Shown here: piece after piece, positions 24,743 through 35,247 of the stretch | Numbering within the stretch: the stretch's first letter is position 1 | Layout of the letters: each line of letters starts with the position of its first letter | Source: Ectothiorhodospira lacustris | GTDB taxonomy: Bacteria; Pseudomonadota; Gammaproteobacteria; Ectothiorhodospirales; Ectothiorhodospiraceae | DNA: 64,000 bases | Direction: 5' to 3' | NCBI RefSeq assembly: GCF_022227845.1 | Contig: NZ_JAJNQN010000008.1 | Span: 1-64,000 of the forward strand | The notes under the pieces: model-generated | The model's input: the letters and a program-made list of their open reading frames with translations, nothing else | The model's database searches: none | Told to the model about the DNA's origin: nothing | Program-made: the position numbers and the translations under genes

Positions 24743-25120
24743 TCAGTCTCCGGGCACCATCAGGGCGGCGGCTACGCGCCGTCCTTCGTTCATGATGACG
24801 TTATAGGTGCGACAGGCGGCAGCGGTATCCATGACTTCCAGTCCGATGCCCCGGTCCTTGAACAGGCGCAGGATGTCCCGTCCGGGAAAGCGCATGACCG
24901 GACCGGTGCCCAGGAGGAGGATCTCCGGTGATCGTTCCAGGATGGGGGCGAGTGCAGCCGCCGTCAGCGTTTCCGGGTCGGTGGGTCCCCAGTTCGGGAT
25001 GAGGGCGTCCGGCAAGACCACCAGGCTCTTTTCGTAGCGGGTCTGATTGACCTGAATCCATGTCGCATCATGGGCCGTGATCACATGCCGACCATCTCCG
25101 TATTCGCGTGTCATCTTCAT
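24743..25120 (-). CDS. Mth938-like domain protein (DUF498/Xcc1710 family)
   Basis: This 125-residue soluble protein is of the Mth938/NDUFAF3-like family. It shows the pattern SLVVLPDALIPNWGP, a central LLLGTGPVMRFP loop and the C-terminal GIGLEVMDTAAACRTYNVIMNEGRRVAAALM. Bacterial members are small proteins of unknown molecular function; mitochondrial relatives help assemble complex I. It ends 23 bases from the rpoS stop (convergent) and is divergent from alaC. Confidence 0.85.
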   Translation of the reverse strand: MKMTREYGDGRHVITAHDATWIQVNQTRYEKSLVVLPDALIPNWGPTDPETLTAAALAPILERSPEILLLGTGPVMRFPGRDILRLFKDRGIGLEVMDTAAACRTYNVIMNEGRRVAAALMVPGD

Positions 25121-25173
25121 GGGCTGAAGCTAACGCGACGGCCCCGCGCAAGGCAAGTGCAAGTCCACCCTGA

Positions 25174-25202
25174 TTGACAGGTTTCCGGGTGCCCAGTATC
25201 GT
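25174..25202 (+). promoter_or_regulatory. Sigma-70 promoter for alaC
   Basis: A perfect -35 TTGACA (25174-25179) is followed 17 bases later by TATCGT (25197-25202). The expected start lies about 50 bases upstream of the alaC GTG. Confidence 0.6.
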
Positions 25203-25259
25203 TCCTGGTTTATCTGTACTCTCCTTATTCACCCCCCTTCTGCAACGCGGATTACCCCT

Positions 25260-26468
25260 GTGATCGAAGAGTTTCCGAGAATCAAGCGACTCCCCCCCTA
25301 TGTCTTCAGCATCGTCAACGACCTGAAGGCCAAGGCCCGTGCCAGAGGCGAGGATGTGATTGATTTCGGGATGGGGAATCCGGATCAGCCCACCCCGGAT
25401 CACATCGTTGACAAACTGGTGGAAGCCGCCCAGCGTAGCGATACTCACCGCTATTCCATGTCCAAGGGCATTCCGCGTCTGCGCCGCGCCATTTGTCGCT
25501 GGTACAAGGATACCTATGATGTGGACCTGGATCCGGAGACCGAGTCCATCGTCACCATCGGCTCCAAGGAAGGGCTGGCCCATCTGGCGCTGGCGACGCT
25601 GGGTCCCGGCGATGCCGTGCTGGTGCCCAATCCGGCCTATCCCATTCATCCCTATGGCTGCGTCATTGCCGGCGCCGACATCCGTCATGTCCCTCTGACG
25701 CCGGATGTGGACTTTTTTGCCGAACTGGAGCGGGCCATCCAGGATTCCTGGCCCCGTCCCAAGATGCTCATCCTGAATTTCCCCGCCAATCCCACCACCC
25801 AGTGCGTGGAGCTGGAGTTCTTCGAGAAGGTGGTGGCCATCGCCCGGGAACACAAGATCTGGGTGGTCCACGACCTGGCCTATGCGGAGATCGTGTTTGA
25901 CGGCTACAAGGCACCGTCCATCCTGCAGGTGCCCGGGGCCAAGGATCTGGCAGTGGAGTTCTACACCCTGTCGAAGACCTACAACATGCCCGGCTGGCGC
26001 GTGGGCTTCATGTGCGGCAATCCCACCCTGGTGGCGGCGTTGGGTCGAATCAAGTCCTATCTGGATTACGGCACTTTCACCCCGATCCAGGTAGCGGCCA
26101 TCACCGCCCTGGAAGGTCCCCAGGAGTGCGTCGAAGAGATTCGCCAGCTCTATCGGGTACGCCGGGACGTGCTCTGTGACGGCCTCAATGCCCTGGGCTG
26201 GCCGGTGGAGAAACCCAAGGCAACCATGTTCGTATGGGCGCCTATTCCCGAACAGTATCGGCATATGGGATCCCTGGATTTTTGCAAGAAGCTGTTGCGG
26301 GATGCCAAGGTGGCGGTGTCCCCGGGTATCGGCTTCGGCACCTATGGCGATACCCATGTCCGCTTCGGCCTGATCGAAAACGAGCATCGTACCCGGCAGG
26401 CCCTGCGGGGGATCAAGGCCATGTTCCGCACCGATGCCAGGGCCGAGGCTGAAGAGCGGCCCGGCTGA
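25260..26468 (+). CDS. alaC: Alanine transaminase AlaC (fold-type I aminotransferase)
   Basis: This 402-residue PLP enzyme is of the aspartate aminotransferase family. It has the N-terminal [30 protein letters not shown], the cofactor-ring contacts in NFPANPTTQ and [12 protein letters not shown], and the Schiff-base Lys in [13 protein letters not shown]. AlaC transfers an amino group between glutamate and pyruvate. In many related genomes this gene sits directly before hom-thrC; here that pair lies about 13.5 kb further on, beyond the chemotaxis cluster. It is followed by an intrinsic terminator. Confidence 0.92.
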   Translation: MIEEFPRIKRLPPYVFSIVNDLKAKARARGEDVIDFGMGNPDQPTPDHIVDKLVEAAQRSDTHRYSMSKGIPRLRRAICRWYKDTYDVDLDPETESIVTIGSKEGLAHLALATLGPGDAVLVPNPAYPIHPYGCVIAGADIRHVPLTPDVDFFAELERAIQDSWPRPKMLILNFPANPTTQCVELEFFEKVVAIAREHKIWVVHDLAYAEIVFDGYKAPSILQVPGAKDLAVEFYTLSKTYNMPGWRVGFMCGNPTLVAALGRIKSYLDYGTFTPIQVAAITALEGPQECVEEIRQLYRVRRDVLCDGLNALGWPVEKPKATMFVWAPIPEQYRHMGSLDFCKKLLRDAKVAVSPGIGFGTYGDTHVRFGLIENEHRTRQALRGIKAMFRTDARAEAEERPG

Positions 26469-26495
26469 GGGCCCCACGCCACTGGTGGGTTCTTT

Positions 26496-26530
26496 GAGGG
26501 GGGCTTTGTGGCCCCCTTCTTTGTTTGTTC
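26496..26530 (+). terminator. Intrinsic terminator after alaC
   Basis: GGGGGC (26499-26504) and GCCCCC (26511-26516) form a stem, extended by G-T and A-T pairs, around a 6-base loop. A T-rich tract (TTCTTTGTTTGTT) follows directly. Confidence 0.8.
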
Positions 26531-26720
26531 CTTGCGGGCTGTTACCACAGATCTCTGTGCTTTCCCGGTTGGAAGTCACTGCGCCTGTTTTTGCGCGGTT
26601 CGTCACGTTTTGTGTACCGGTCCGTTCGGTTTGTATTTAGGATATATCCAGATATGGAGTCTGCGTGGCTCAAGAATGTTCAGTCCGGGCCGATTATTCC
26701 GGGTAAGACAAAGGAGAAGC

Positions 26721-27092
26721 ATGCCAATGCCCAAAACGATCCTCACGGTGGACGACTCCGCTTCGATTCGCCAGATGGTGTCCTTCACCCTCAAGGGGGC
26801 GGGTTATACCGTCACCGAGGCCATGGATGGTCAGGATGGACTCGACAAGGCCCGTGCGGGTAGATTCGATCTCATCTTCACCGACCAGAACATGCCGCGC
26901 ATGGATGGCATCAGCCTGATCAAGGCATTGCGAGGCCTGCCCCAGTACAAGACCGTCCCCATCCTCATGCTGACCACCGAGTCCGGGGATGCCATGAAGT
27001 CCCAGGGCCGGGCAGCCGGGGCGACGGGGTGGCTGGTCAAGCCCTTCGATCCGCAAAAGCTGCTGGAGGTCGTGCGCAAGGTCATCGGCTGA
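26721..27092 (+). CDS. cheY: Chemotaxis response regulator CheY
   Basis: This single-domain receiver is about 123 residues. It has the acidic pocket Asp11-Asp12, phosphoacceptor Asp55 (IFTDQNMPRMDG), the switch Thr in MLTTES and the Lys in LVKPFDP. It lacks any output domain and would bind the flagellar switch or act with cheA. AAGGAG (26711-26716) serves the ATG at 26721 or the in-frame ATG at 26727. It is the first gene of the che cluster. The roughly 190 bases between the alaC terminator and this start hold no promoter I can support. Confidence 0.93.
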   Translation: MPMPKTILTVDDSASIRQMVSFTLKGAGYTVTEAMDGQDGLDKARAGRFDLIFTDQNMPRMDGISLIKALRGLPQYKTVPILMLTTESGDAMKSQGRAAGATGWLVKPFDPQKLLEVVRKVIG

Positions 27093-27127
27093 ATCAGGAG
27101 ATTCCAACCCGTGTGGGGACAAGCGGC

Positions 27128-29437
27128 ATGACCATCGACATGAGCCAGTTTTATCAGGTGTTTTTCGAGGAGGCCGCCGAGCACCTGGCCGAAATGGAGA
27201 GCCTGCTCCTGGAATTGGATGTGGAGGCTGCCGACAAGGAGATGCTCAACGCCATCTTTCGTGCGGCCCATTCCATCAAGGGAGGCGCGGGCACCTTCGG
27301 TTTCACCGACATGGCCCAGATGACTCATGTGCTGGAGTCCCTGTTGGATCGCCTGCGCCGGCAGGAACTGCAGCTGACCACGGCCATGGTGGATGCCTTT
27401 CTGGATGCCGGTGACATCCTCAAGGCGCAGCTGGCAGCCCATCAGGAAGGCGGGGTATTTGAAAACCCCCGCATTGCCGAGGTCTGCAACAGGCTGGAAA
27501 GACTGTCCATGCTGGAGGCTGAGCCGGGGGCTCCTGTATCGCCCCCGCCCTCGGATGTACCCCGTCAAGTTGAGTCCGCTGCCGCCCCGGGGGGGGATGC
27601 GCCGGACTGCCGGGTCTGGCGCATCCGGATTCATCGGGAACAGGCCGGACTCAAGCCGGATACCTCTCTGGAGGGATTGGTGTCGGCCCTGGCTGAGCTG
27701 GGTCCACTGGAGCCTTTTACAGAGGAAGAAGATGGTGACTGCCTGGGGTGGCAATTGACCGCGCCGGTTGCCCATGCCGATATCATGGATCTGCTGGATT
27801 TCGTCTGCGATGCCGCCGGCGTGCGTGTGGAATCCATGCCGGCCTCCGCAGCGACGGATGAAGACCCCGGTTACGGCTTTTTTGAACCGATGGGTGAGAC
27901 TCCCGGCGACGGCGTTCCGGATACGGATACGGATCCGGGCTACGGATTGTTCGAGGACGCTCCGGGCGCGGTACAGGCACTGGACCAGGAGCATCCCGGA
28001 TATGGTCTGTTCGGCGGCAGTCCGGGAATGGGGCAGGTTGCCGAACAGGTGGCACGAGAGCAAGATGAGACCGATCAGGGCTTTGGCTTCTTCGACGGCG
28101 CGCCCGGTGTTGTCCCCGCAGACTCCTCAGGCCCTTCTGCCGCCAATGCCGGCCCGCCCGCCGGTGGAGGCGGCACACCAACACCGGAAGGCGGTCGGCA
28201 ACCCCCGGCCCGGCGTACGCCGGCCGGTGACACCTCCATCCGCGTGAGCGTGGAAAAAGTGGATCAGCTCATCAATCTGGTGGGAGAGCTGGTGATCACC
28301 CATGCCATGCTGGCGGAGTCGATTTCCGCCCTGGACCCGGTGGGTCATCAGTCCGTTTTCAACGGTCTGGCCAACCTGGAACGCAATTCGCGTGATCTGC
28401 AGCAGTCCGTCATGTCCATCCGCATGATGCCCATCAGCTTCGTGTTCAACCGTTTCCCCCGGGTGGTCCGGGATACGGCCGCCTCCTTGCACAAGAAGGT
28501 CAATCTCAAACTGGTGGGGGAGGATACCGAACTGGACAAGGGGCTGATCGAGCGCCTGGCCGATCCGTTGAACCATCTGGTGCGTAACAGTATCGATCAT
28601 GGCATCGAATCACCGGATCAGCGCCGGACCGCCGGCAAGTCCGAGACAGGTGAGATCATGCTGCGTGCCAGCCATCAGGGCGGCAACATCGTGGTGGAGG
28701 TGAGTGATGACGGCGCTGGCCTGAACCGGGACAAGCTGCTGGCCAAGGCCGCGGAGAAGGGGATTGCCCTACCCGACAACCCGTCCAGCAAGGAGGTCTG
28801 GCAGCTTATCTTTGCCCCCGGGTTCTCCACTGCGGAGAAGGTGACGGACATCTCCGGGCGCGGCGTGGGCATGGATGTGGTGCGCCGAAATATCGAACAG
28901 ATGAATGGCCGGGTGGAGATCGACTCCGAACCGGGCAAGGGGACCCGGATCATCATCCGGCTACCCCTGACCCTGGCCATTCTGGACGGCATGTCGGTGC
29001 GCATGGCGGACGAGATCTTCATCCTCCCGCTGACCGCTATCCGCGAGTCCGTGCAGCCTCGTCGCACGCAGGTGAAGACGGTATCCGGCAAGGGGCGAGT
29101 CTTCCAGGTGGGTGGCGATTATCTGCCCCTGGTGGAACTGGGACGCCTCTTTTCATCGGGTGGGCGCAGGTTCCCCGTTGAAGAGGGTATCGTGGTGATC
29201 GTGGATACCAATGAGGGCAGGGCAGCCCTGCTGGTGGACGAACTCATGGCCCAGCACCAGGTCGTGATCAAGAGTCTGGAAACCAATTACCGCAAGGTGG
29301 AAGGGGTGTCCGGGGCCACCATCATGGGGGACGGGCGGGTCGCGCTGATCCTGGACGTGGACGAACTGATGCGACTCAATCGCAGGCTCGGTTCATCAAT
29401 GGCAACCTTCGAGGTGCGGGAGCAGGCACATGACTGA
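27128..29437 (+). CDS. cheA: Chemotaxis histidine kinase CheA
   Basis: This is a 769-residue class II histidine kinase. P1 (about 8-110) carries phosphoacceptor His48 ([14 protein letters not shown]). A P2-like region (about 155-240) is followed by a repetitive acidic linker (about 246-325) with four P-G-Y-G-[FL]-F type units. P3 dimerisation begins near 370 ([26 protein letters not shown]). P4 has the N-box [13 protein letters not shown] and G-boxes DDGAGL and [10 protein letters not shown]5, the CheW-like domain, closes the protein. The ATG at 27128 gives the normal P1 start. It overlaps cheW by 8 bases. Confidence 0.95.
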   Translation: MTIDMSQFYQVFFEEAAEHLAEMESLLLELDVEAADKEMLNAIFRAAHSIKGGAGTFGFTDMAQMTHVLESLLDRLRRQELQLTTAMVDAFLDAGDILKAQLAAHQEGGVFENPRIAEVCNRLERLSMLEAEPGAPVSPPPSDVPRQVESAAAPGGDAPDCRVWRIRIHREQAGLKPDTSLEGLVSALAELGPLEPFTEEEDGDCLGWQLTAPVAHADIMDLLDFVCDAAGVRVESMPASAATDEDPGYGFFEPMGETPGDGVPDTDTDPGYGLFEDAPGAVQALDQEHPGYGLFGGSPGMGQVAEQVAREQDETDQGFGFFDGAPGVVPADSSGPSAANAGPPAGGGGTPTPEGGRQPPARRTPAGDTSIRVSVEKVDQLINLVGELVITHAMLAESISALDPVGHQSVFNGLANLERNSRDLQQSVMSIRMMPISFVFNRFPRVVRDTAASLHKKVNLKLVGEDTELDKGLIERLADPLNHLVRNSIDHGIESPDQRRTAGKSETGEIMLRASHQGGNIVVEVSDDGAGLNRDKLLAKAAEKGIALPDNPSSKEVWQLIFAPGFSTAEKVTDISGRGVGMDVVRRNIEQMNGRVEIDSEPGKGTRIIIRLPLTLAILDGMSVRMADEIFILPLTAIRESVQPRRTQVKTVSGKGRVFQVGGDYLPLVELGRLFSSGGRRFPVEEGIVVIVDTNEGRAALLVDELMAQHQVVIKSLETNYRKVEGVSGATIMGDGRVALILDVDELMRLNRRLGSSMATFEVREQAHD

Positions 29438-29933
29438 GACAGCAAAGGATCGGGCGATCATCGGCAGTGATGAAAGCCGGGAATACCTGACGTTCACCCT
29501 GGGCGACGAGGAATACGGCATCGATATCCTCAACGTGCAGGAGATTCGCGGCTACGACGCGGTTACCAAGATTGCCAATTCTCCCGACTTCATCAAGGGC
29601 GTGATCAACATGCGTGGGGTGATCGTGCCGATCATCGACATGCGCCTTAAATTTCACCTGGGTGTGGCCGAGTACAACCAGTTCACCGTGGTCATCATCC
29701 TCAATATCAGCGGCCGGGTGGTGGGCATGGTGGTGGACGGTGTCTCCGATGTCATCGCCCTCAGAGCCGAGCAGATCCGCCCGGCTCCGGAGTTCGGCGC
29801 CATCCTTGATACTGCCTATATCGACGGGCTGGCCACTCTGGATGACCGTATGGTCATCGTGGTGGATATCGAGAAACTCATGAGTAGCGGAGAGATGGGG
29901 CTGGTGGATCAGGTTCAGTCCGGTTCGGCCTAG
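29430..29933 (+). CDS. cheW: Chemotaxis coupling protein CheW
   Basis: This 167-residue adaptor is a single CheW/SH3-like domain linking CheA P5 to receptors. Typical stretches are [24 protein letters not shown], the [16 protein letters not shown] strand pair and [10 protein letters not shown]. The length is normal. It overlaps the end of cheA and lies 35 bases ahead of the cluster MCP. Confidence 0.95.
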   Translation: MTETAKDRAIIGSDESREYLTFTLGDEEYGIDILNVQEIRGYDAVTKIANSPDFIKGVINMRGVIVPIIDMRLKFHLGVAEYNQFTVVIILNISGRVVGMVVDGVSDVIALRAEQIRPAPEFGAILDTAYIDGLATLDDRMVIVVDIEKLMSSGEMGLVDQVQSGSA

Positions 29934-29968
29934 TCGTTTTGCTCAGGAATCCAGTAGAGGATACGCAC

Positions 29969-32434
29969 ATGCGCTGGTTCGACAATCTTTCAGCAGGGAT
30001 CAAGATCGGCTTCCTTGGCGGGGTGCTGATCCTGGCCTTGGGCTACGCCGCCTACGAGGCCTATCTGGGCTTCAGCAGTTGGTCCAATTATTCACAGCAG
30101 ATCCGGGACAACCGTCTGCCGTCGATCCGGGCGTTGACCACGCTCAATACCGAACGGATGGTCATCCGTGCCCAGACGGTGGAGGTGCTGGTACAGATTG
30201 ATGGCCATACGGACAAGACGGCCCTGCGCAGCATTGCCGGTCAGCGGACGCGGTCCTGGGAGATCATTGATCAGAACTGGAACGAGATCAGCAGCATTCC
30301 CCGGCTGACGGAAGAGGGGCAGCGGCTCTTTACCCGTCTAAGCGGCGAATACCTGGCCTGGAGAACCATCTATGTAGAACTGGATCGCCTGATTCAGGGG
30401 ATGATCAACACCACGGATCCGGTACGTTACGATCAGCTGATGGATGAATACCGGGCCATCATCAACCGCATGGTGCCTATTTCCAATACCATGGGCGCCA
30501 CTTTCGATGAACTGGTGAACGGCAACCTGGTGCGGGCGAGCACCCAGGCCACTGCCGCAGTGGTTGCCTCCGAAGCGGAGATTCGCAAGGTGATCTGGCT
30601 GGCCGCGATCGCCATGCTCCTTGCCATCGTTCTGGCCACCCTGACCTTCATCAGCCTGGTCCGCCCCCTGCGATCCCTGGTGGCCCATTTCAGCGCCATC
30701 GGTGAAGGTCATTACGATCAGAAGATCGAGGAAAATCGAAAGGATGAGATCGGTCTGGCCCTCAAGGGGTTGTCCGAAATGCAGGCCAAGCTGAAGGCGG
30801 ACATCGCCGAGACCCGGCGGGTGGCGGCCGAGAACCTGCGTATTCGCTATGCGCTGGACAGCGTTTCTTCCAGCGTGATGGTGTCCGAGCCCGGTGGTCG
30901 AATCATTTACGTCAACGAGGCGGTCTTGGGCATGTTCCGCCGTGCCGTCAATGAGATCCGCAAGGATCTGCCCAGTTTCAACCCGGACCAGGTCCTGGGT
31001 GCCAGCGTGGATATCTTCCATAAGAATCCGGCCCATCAGCGCCAGATGATGGACACCATGCGCTCCACCCATGACACCCAGGTCATGATCGGTGGACGTA
31101 CCTTCCGTCTGGTGGCCAATCCAATCATGAACACCGAAGGTGAGCGGGTGGGCGTGGTCATCGAATGGACGGATCGCACTCAGGAGCTGAAGGTCGAAGA
31201 GGAAGTGAGTACGTTGGTGGAAGGTGCCGTGAAGGGTGATTTCACCAAGCGCATCCCCACGCAGGACCTGAGTGGTTTCTTCAAGCGCCTGGGCGAGGGC
31301 GTCAATACCCTGATGGAAAAGACCGCCACCGGGCTGTCGGAAGTGGTCCGGGTGCTGGATGCGGTCTCCCACGGCGATCTGACGCAGCAGGTGAGTGGCG
31401 AGTACGAGGGCACTTTCGGTCAGCTCAAGAACGACACCAACAGCACGGTGAGCCGTCTCAAGGAGCTCATCACCCAGATCAAGGAATCCGTGGATGCCAT
31501 CAATACCGCGGCCCGAGAGATCTCGGTGGGCAACGCGGATCTGTCCCAGCGCACGGAGGAGCAGGCCTCCAGTCTGGAGGAGACCGCTTCCAGCATGGAG
31601 CAGCTCACCTCCACGGTCAGGCAGACCGCAGACAATGCCCGGCAGGCCAACCAGTTGTCCAATACTGCCCGTGAAACCGCGACCCAGGGTGGCGACAAGG
31701 TCAGGGAGGCCGTGACCTCCATGAAGGCCATTACCGAAAGTTCGGAGAAGATCAGCGAGATCATCACCGTTATCGACGGTATTGCCTTCCAGACCAATAT
31801 CCTGGCCCTGAACGCGGCAGTGGAAGCGGCCCGTGCCGGTGAGCAGGGGCGGGGCTTTGCAGTGGTGGCGGGAGAGGTCAGAAACCTTGCCCAGCGCTCG
31901 GCCTCGGCTGCGAAGGAGATCAAGGCCCTGATCGCCGAGGATGCCGCCACCATCAGCCAGGGGAGCAAACTGGTCCTCGAAGCCGGTGGGGCCATGGAAG
32001 AGATGGTGAATCAGGTCAAACGTGTGGCCGACCTCATTTCCGAGATATCCGCCGCCGCCGATGAGCAGAGTTCGGGTATCGAGCAGGTGAATACCGCCGT
32101 GACCCAGATGGATGACGTGACCCAGCAGAATGCCTCACTGGTAGAAGAGGCAGCCGCCGCGGCTGAATCTCTGGAGGAGCAGGCACAGGGGCTGGCCCGT
32201 GCGGTCAGCGTCTTCCGGGTGGATGACACGGGCATCGGCAGTGGTGCAGGCACCGTACTCACCTCTCCCCAGCGCAAGAAGGCCCTGTCGGCGGTGGAGG
32301 TCGCCAGGCCCAGGGTGCAGGCAGCGCCCCGGGCGATGCCCAGACCCGCGGCCGGTGCCAGGCCCGCGACGGGTGGGACGAAAAAGGTGCCACCGCCGAG
32401 CAAGCCGTCGGATGATGAATGGGAGGAGTTCTGA
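29969..32434 (+). CDS. PAS-containing chemoreceptor with C-terminal tethering pentapeptide
   Basis: This 821-residue receptor has TM1 about 13-33, a four-helix periplasmic domain (about 35-205), TM2 about 208-232 and a HAMP. A cytoplasmic PAS domain begins near 285 ([24 protein letters not shown]), followed by a second HAMP-like segment and the signalling domain with tip [20 protein letters not shown]. It ends in ...DDEWEEF, which fits the x-W-x-x-F docking peptide for CheR and CheB (NWETF in E. coli). The ATG at 29969 is chosen because it opens on the MRWFDNLS leader typical of this receptor class. Its end overlaps cheR by 16 bases. Confidence 0.94.
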   Translation: MRWFDNLSAGIKIGFLGGVLILALGYAAYEAYLGFSSWSNYSQQIRDNRLPSIRALTTLNTERMVIRAQTVEVLVQIDGHTDKTALRSIAGQRTRSWEIIDQNWNEISSIPRLTEEGQRLFTRLSGEYLAWRTIYVELDRLIQGMINTTDPVRYDQLMDEYRAIINRMVPISNTMGATFDELVNGNLVRASTQATAAVVASEAEIRKVIWLAAIAMLLAIVLATLTFISLVRPLRSLVAHFSAIGEGHYDQKIEENRKDEIGLALKGLSEMQAKLKADIAETRRVAAENLRIRYALDSVSSSVMVSEPGGRIIYVNEAVLGMFRRAVNEIRKDLPSFNPDQVLGASVDIFHKNPAHQRQMMDTMRSTHDTQVMIGGRTFRLVANPIMNTEGERVGVVIEWTDRTQELKVEEEVSTLVEGAVKGDFTKRIPTQDLSGFFKRLGEGVNTLMEKTATGLSEVVRVLDAVSHGDLTQQVSGEYEGTFGQLKNDTNSTVSRLKELITQIKESVDAINTAAREISVGNADLSQRTEEQASSLEETASSMEQLTSTVRQTADNARQANQLSNTARETATQGGDKVREAVTSMKAITESSEKISEIITVIDGIAFQTNILALNAAVEAARAGEQGRGFAVVAGEVRNLAQRSASAAKEIKALIAEDAATISQGSKLVLEAGGAMEEMVNQVKRVADLISEISAAADEQSSGIEQVNTAVTQMDDVTQQNASLVEEAAAAAESLEEQAQGLARAVSVFRVDDTGIGSGAGTVLTSPQRKKALSAVEVARPRVQAAPRAMPRPAAGARPATGGTKKVPPPSKPSDDEWEEF

Positions 32435-33255
32435 GCCGGGAATTCCACTTTACGGATCAGGATTTTGAGTACGTCCGTGGCCTGATCCACACCCATGCCG
32501 GCATCTCCCTCAACCCGGGCAAGCGCGACATGGTCTACAGTCGCCTTGCCCGCCGGTTGCGGGCCAATCGGCTGCGGTCTTTCGGGCAGTATCTGGACGG
32601 CCTGGAAGTGGACTCGCCGGAATGGGAGCACTTCGTCAATGCCCTGACCACCAATCTGACCGCCTTCTTCAGGGAGTCTCATCACTTTCCCGTCCTGGCG
32701 GCGCATCTGGTCAGCACCCATGCCGGGAACCGGCGTCCGTTACGGATCTGGTCCGCTGGTTGCTCGACGGGGGAGGAGCCCTATACGATCGCCATGACGG
32801 CCATCAATGCCTTCGGTTCTTGGAACCCGCCGGTGAAGATCCTGGCCACCGACCTGGATACTCAGGTGGTGGAACATGCGTCACAGGGCATCTATGCCAT
32901 GGAACGGGTGAGCAAGGTGCCGGCGCAGGAGCGGCAGCGCTTTTTCCTGCGGGGCCGAGGTCGTCAGGACGGCATGGCCCGGGTGCGTCCCCAGGTCAGG
33001 GAACTGGTCACCTTTCGCACCTTGAATCTGCTAGGTGGTGCCTGGCCCCTGAAAGGCCCTTTTGATGCCATATTTTGCCGTAACGTATTGATCTATTTTG
33101 ACAAGCCGACACAATACAGGCTGATGAGCCGCTTTCATCCCCTCATGACCCCCGATTCACTGCTGTTTGTGGGGCATTCAGAGAGTCTGGCTCACGCCGC
33201 GGACTTGTTCCGACTCAAGGGAAAGACCATTTACGAGCCTGTCGCCAAGACGTGA
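32419..33255 (+). CDS. cheR: Chemotaxis protein methyltransferase CheR
   Basis: This 278-residue SAM-dependent enzyme methylates receptor glutamates. An N-terminal helical domain ([23 protein letters not shown]) is followed by the Rossmann domain with motif [18 protein letters not shown] (about residue 110) and [10 protein letters not shown]. The ATG at 32419 lacks its own Shine-Dalgarno; GGGAGG lies just after it, so an in-frame CTG at 32431 that overlaps the MCP stop is a possible alternative start. Confidence 0.94.
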   Translation: MGGVLSREFHFTDQDFEYVRGLIHTHAGISLNPGKRDMVYSRLARRLRANRLRSFGQYLDGLEVDSPEWEHFVNALTTNLTAFFRESHHFPVLAAHLVSTHAGNRRPLRIWSAGCSTGEEPYTIAMTAINAFGSWNPPVKILATDLDTQVVEHASQGIYAMERVSKVPAQERQRFFLRGRGRQDGMARVRPQVRELVTFRTLNLLGGAWPLKGPFDAIFCRNVLIYFDKPTQYRLMSRFHPLMTPDSLLFVGHSESLAHAADLFRLKGKTIYEPVAKT

Positions 33256-33268
33256 GGCATCTGTCTGC

Positions 33269-33880
33269 ATGACCAAGAGCTTTGAAGAAGTTCTGGCCGC
33301 CACCCATTACTTTGACAGGCATTTCGAAATGAATGCGGTCAAGGTGCTGCCCGGGGAATACTACGTGTCCGAGCCCGGCCTGCTCATGGTGACCGTGCTG
33401 GGCTCCTGCGTCGGGGCCTGCATCCGGGATCGGGTGACCGGGATCGGCGGCATGAACCATTTCATGCTGCCCGATGACCGGCGGGAAGAAGACTCACGGG
33501 TGGGGAGTGCCATGCGGTATGGTGATTACGCCATGGAGATCCTCATCAATGAACTGCTCAAGAAAGGCGCCAGGCGCGGCAATCTCGAGGCCAAGTTGTT
33601 CGGGGGCGGGAACGTGATCCCCGGCTTCACCCATAATGTCGTCGGGGAGCGTAATTCACGCTTCGCGGTGGATTATCTCAAGACGGAGGGTATTCCCGTC
33701 CTGGCCAGGGATCTGATGGGGAGTCACCCGCGCAAGGTCTATTTTTTCCCGGCGGATGGACGGGTGCTGGTGCGTAAGCTGAGGACGTTGCAGAACGACA
33801 CCATCCTGGAACGGGAAATGAAATACAGTCAGCGCCTGCGTCAGGCCCCCGTGGCCGGGGATGTGGAACTGTTTTCCTGA
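33269..33880 (+). CDS. cheD: Chemoreceptor glutamine deamidase CheD
   Basis: This 203-residue protein deamidates receptor glutamines. The catalytic Cys47 (LGSCVGACI) and His64 (GGMNHFMLP) are present, with the substrate loop KLFGGGNVI. The ATG at 33269 begins the recognisable N-terminus. The C-terminus is GDVELFS, very like the GEIELF end of the next protein. Confidence 0.95.
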   Translation: MTKSFEEVLAATHYFDRHFEMNAVKVLPGEYYVSEPGLLMVTVLGSCVGACIRDRVTGIGGMNHFMLPDDRREEDSRVGSAMRYGDYAMEILINELLKKGARRGNLEAKLFGGGNVIPGFTHNVVGERNSRFAVDYLKTEGIPVLARDLMGSHPRKVYFFPADGRVLVRKLRTLQNDTILEREMKYSQRLRQAPVAGDVELFS

Positions 33881-33902
33881 CCACTGAAGCAGGGGGAGAT
33901 CG

Positions 33903-35180
33903 GTGAGCCTTCGGCCTGTGATTGTGTGGACCATGAGGAAGCAAGACATGCAGGGCTTGAGTGTGAAGGACATGATGGACAGGCTGAGGGAACACTGGCC
34001 CGCGGCAATGGCCACTGTGTTGGTGTTGCTGCTGTCGTTGCTGCTCTCTGCCTGGTTTCCGGCCTGGCTCTGCGTCCTGCTGGTGGCGCTGATCTGGTCG
34101 CTGTCCATCCTCATGGCAGGGCAGCCGGGGCGGTCTTTTGAAGGGGATGGTCCTCTTTCGACCAAGGGGGACGGCAAAGCCTCGCAGGATCTTGACCAGG
34201 CGCTGTGGGATCTGGTGCTGGAGATCGACCAGCTGATGGTCACCGAAATCACCGAGCTTCGCGAGCTGGTGCAGCAGGCAGTCAATCTGGTCTCCCATGG
34301 TGCCGGTAATCTGCGTCAGAGTTTCGAGAACCTGTCCACTGCCTCCGAAGAACAGCAGGCACTGGTCCTGCGCCTGGTGGGCGGTTTGTCCGTTAAAACC
34401 GGCTCTACCGGGGAAATGATCGATCTCAACACCTTCATGCTGGAGAACTCAAGGGTCATGAACGACCATGTGCAGATGCTGATCGATGTCAGCAAGCACA
34501 GCGTGGAAGTGGCTCATCAAGTGGACGATCTGTCCAACCAGATGGGGCAGATCTTTTCCCTGCTGGACAGCGCCAAGCATATTGCCGGTCAGACCAATCT
34601 GCTGGCGCTCAATGCGGCCATCGAGGCGGCCCGGGCGGGAGAGGCCGGCCGTGGATTCGCCGTGGTGGCCCAGGAGGTCCGCAAGCTGTCCCGGGATTCC
34701 GATAAGTTCAACGAAGAGATCCGCCATCTGGTGGAGCAGGCCAATCGCGTATTTGCCCATACCCGTGAGATTGTCAGTCGCATGGCCTCTCAGGACATGA
34801 ACGCATCGATTGATGCCAAAGGATCGGTGGACGAGATGATGGTTCAGGTACGACAGATGAGCCAGGTTATCGAGGAGGGATTGCAGCAGGTTTCAGGTGG
34901 GATGGCGCGGGTGCAGCAGAGTGTGGGCGATGCGGTCCGCCTGCTGCAGTTTGAGGATATCACCACCCAGGTGCTGGAGCGGGCCGGCCACCGCATTGAT
35001 TTCATGGATCGATTCATTGCCGAGTTGCGTCAGTTACCCTTGGTTGAACCGGCTCATTCCCGGCTCCAGCTGGAAGATTCGCGGCGTCGACTGGAGGCGC
35101 TGCGCTCCCAGTTGCGCGAGTCGGCCCACCGGCCGGTGCATCAAAAATCAATGGAAGAAGGTGAGATCGAGCTTTTTTGA
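33903..35180 (+). CDS. MCP-like membrane protein with CheZ-like DxxxQ motif
   Basis: This 425-residue protein has two N-terminal TM helices (about 35-53 and 57-75) with almost no periplasmic loop, then a coiled coil with an MCP tip ([31 protein letters not shown]). Residues 349-357 read LQFEDITTQ: Asp352 and Gln356 match the Asp-x-x-x-Gln phosphatase motif of CheZ (DFQDLTGQ). No separate cheZ is present nearby. It ends in GEIELF. I infer a receptor-like protein that may dephosphorylate CheY-P; this is not shown. GTG at 33903 follows GGGGGAG; the ATGs at 33933 and 33948 are alternatives. Confidence 0.75.
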   Translation: MSLRPVIVWTMRKQDMQGLSVKDMMDRLREHWPAAMATVLVLLLSLLLSAWFPAWLCVLLVALIWSLSILMAGQPGRSFEGDGPLSTKGDGKASQDLDQALWDLVLEIDQLMVTEITELRELVQQAVNLVSHGAGNLRQSFENLSTASEEQQALVLRLVGGLSVKTGSTGEMIDLNTFMLENSRVMNDHVQMLIDVSKHSVEVAHQVDDLSNQMGQIFSLLDSAKHIAGQTNLLALNAAIEAARAGEAGRGFAVVAQEVRKLSRDSDKFNEEIRHLVEQANRVFAHTREIVSRMASQDMNASIDAKGSVDEMMVQVRQMSQVIEEGLQQVSGGMARVQQSVGDAVRLLQFEDITTQVLERAGHRIDFMDRFIAELRQLPLVEPAHSRLQLEDSRRRLEALRSQLRESAHRPVHQKSMEEGEIELF

Positions 35181-35229
35181 TGCCGCTTCCCATTGGCATC
35201 GTTACGCATCCCTTCATTGGAGGAGCAGC

Positions 35230-35247
35230 ATGGTGATCATGCCTTGA
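35230..35247 (+). other. Possible leader micro-ORF coupled to the cheB start
   Basis: GGAGGAG (35219-35225) is well placed for the ATG at 35230, which opens only five codons (MVIMP) before TGA. The stop overlaps TTG at 35244, the first plausible cheB codon. This could be translational coupling, or the trace of a frameshift or base-call error. Confidence 0.35.
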
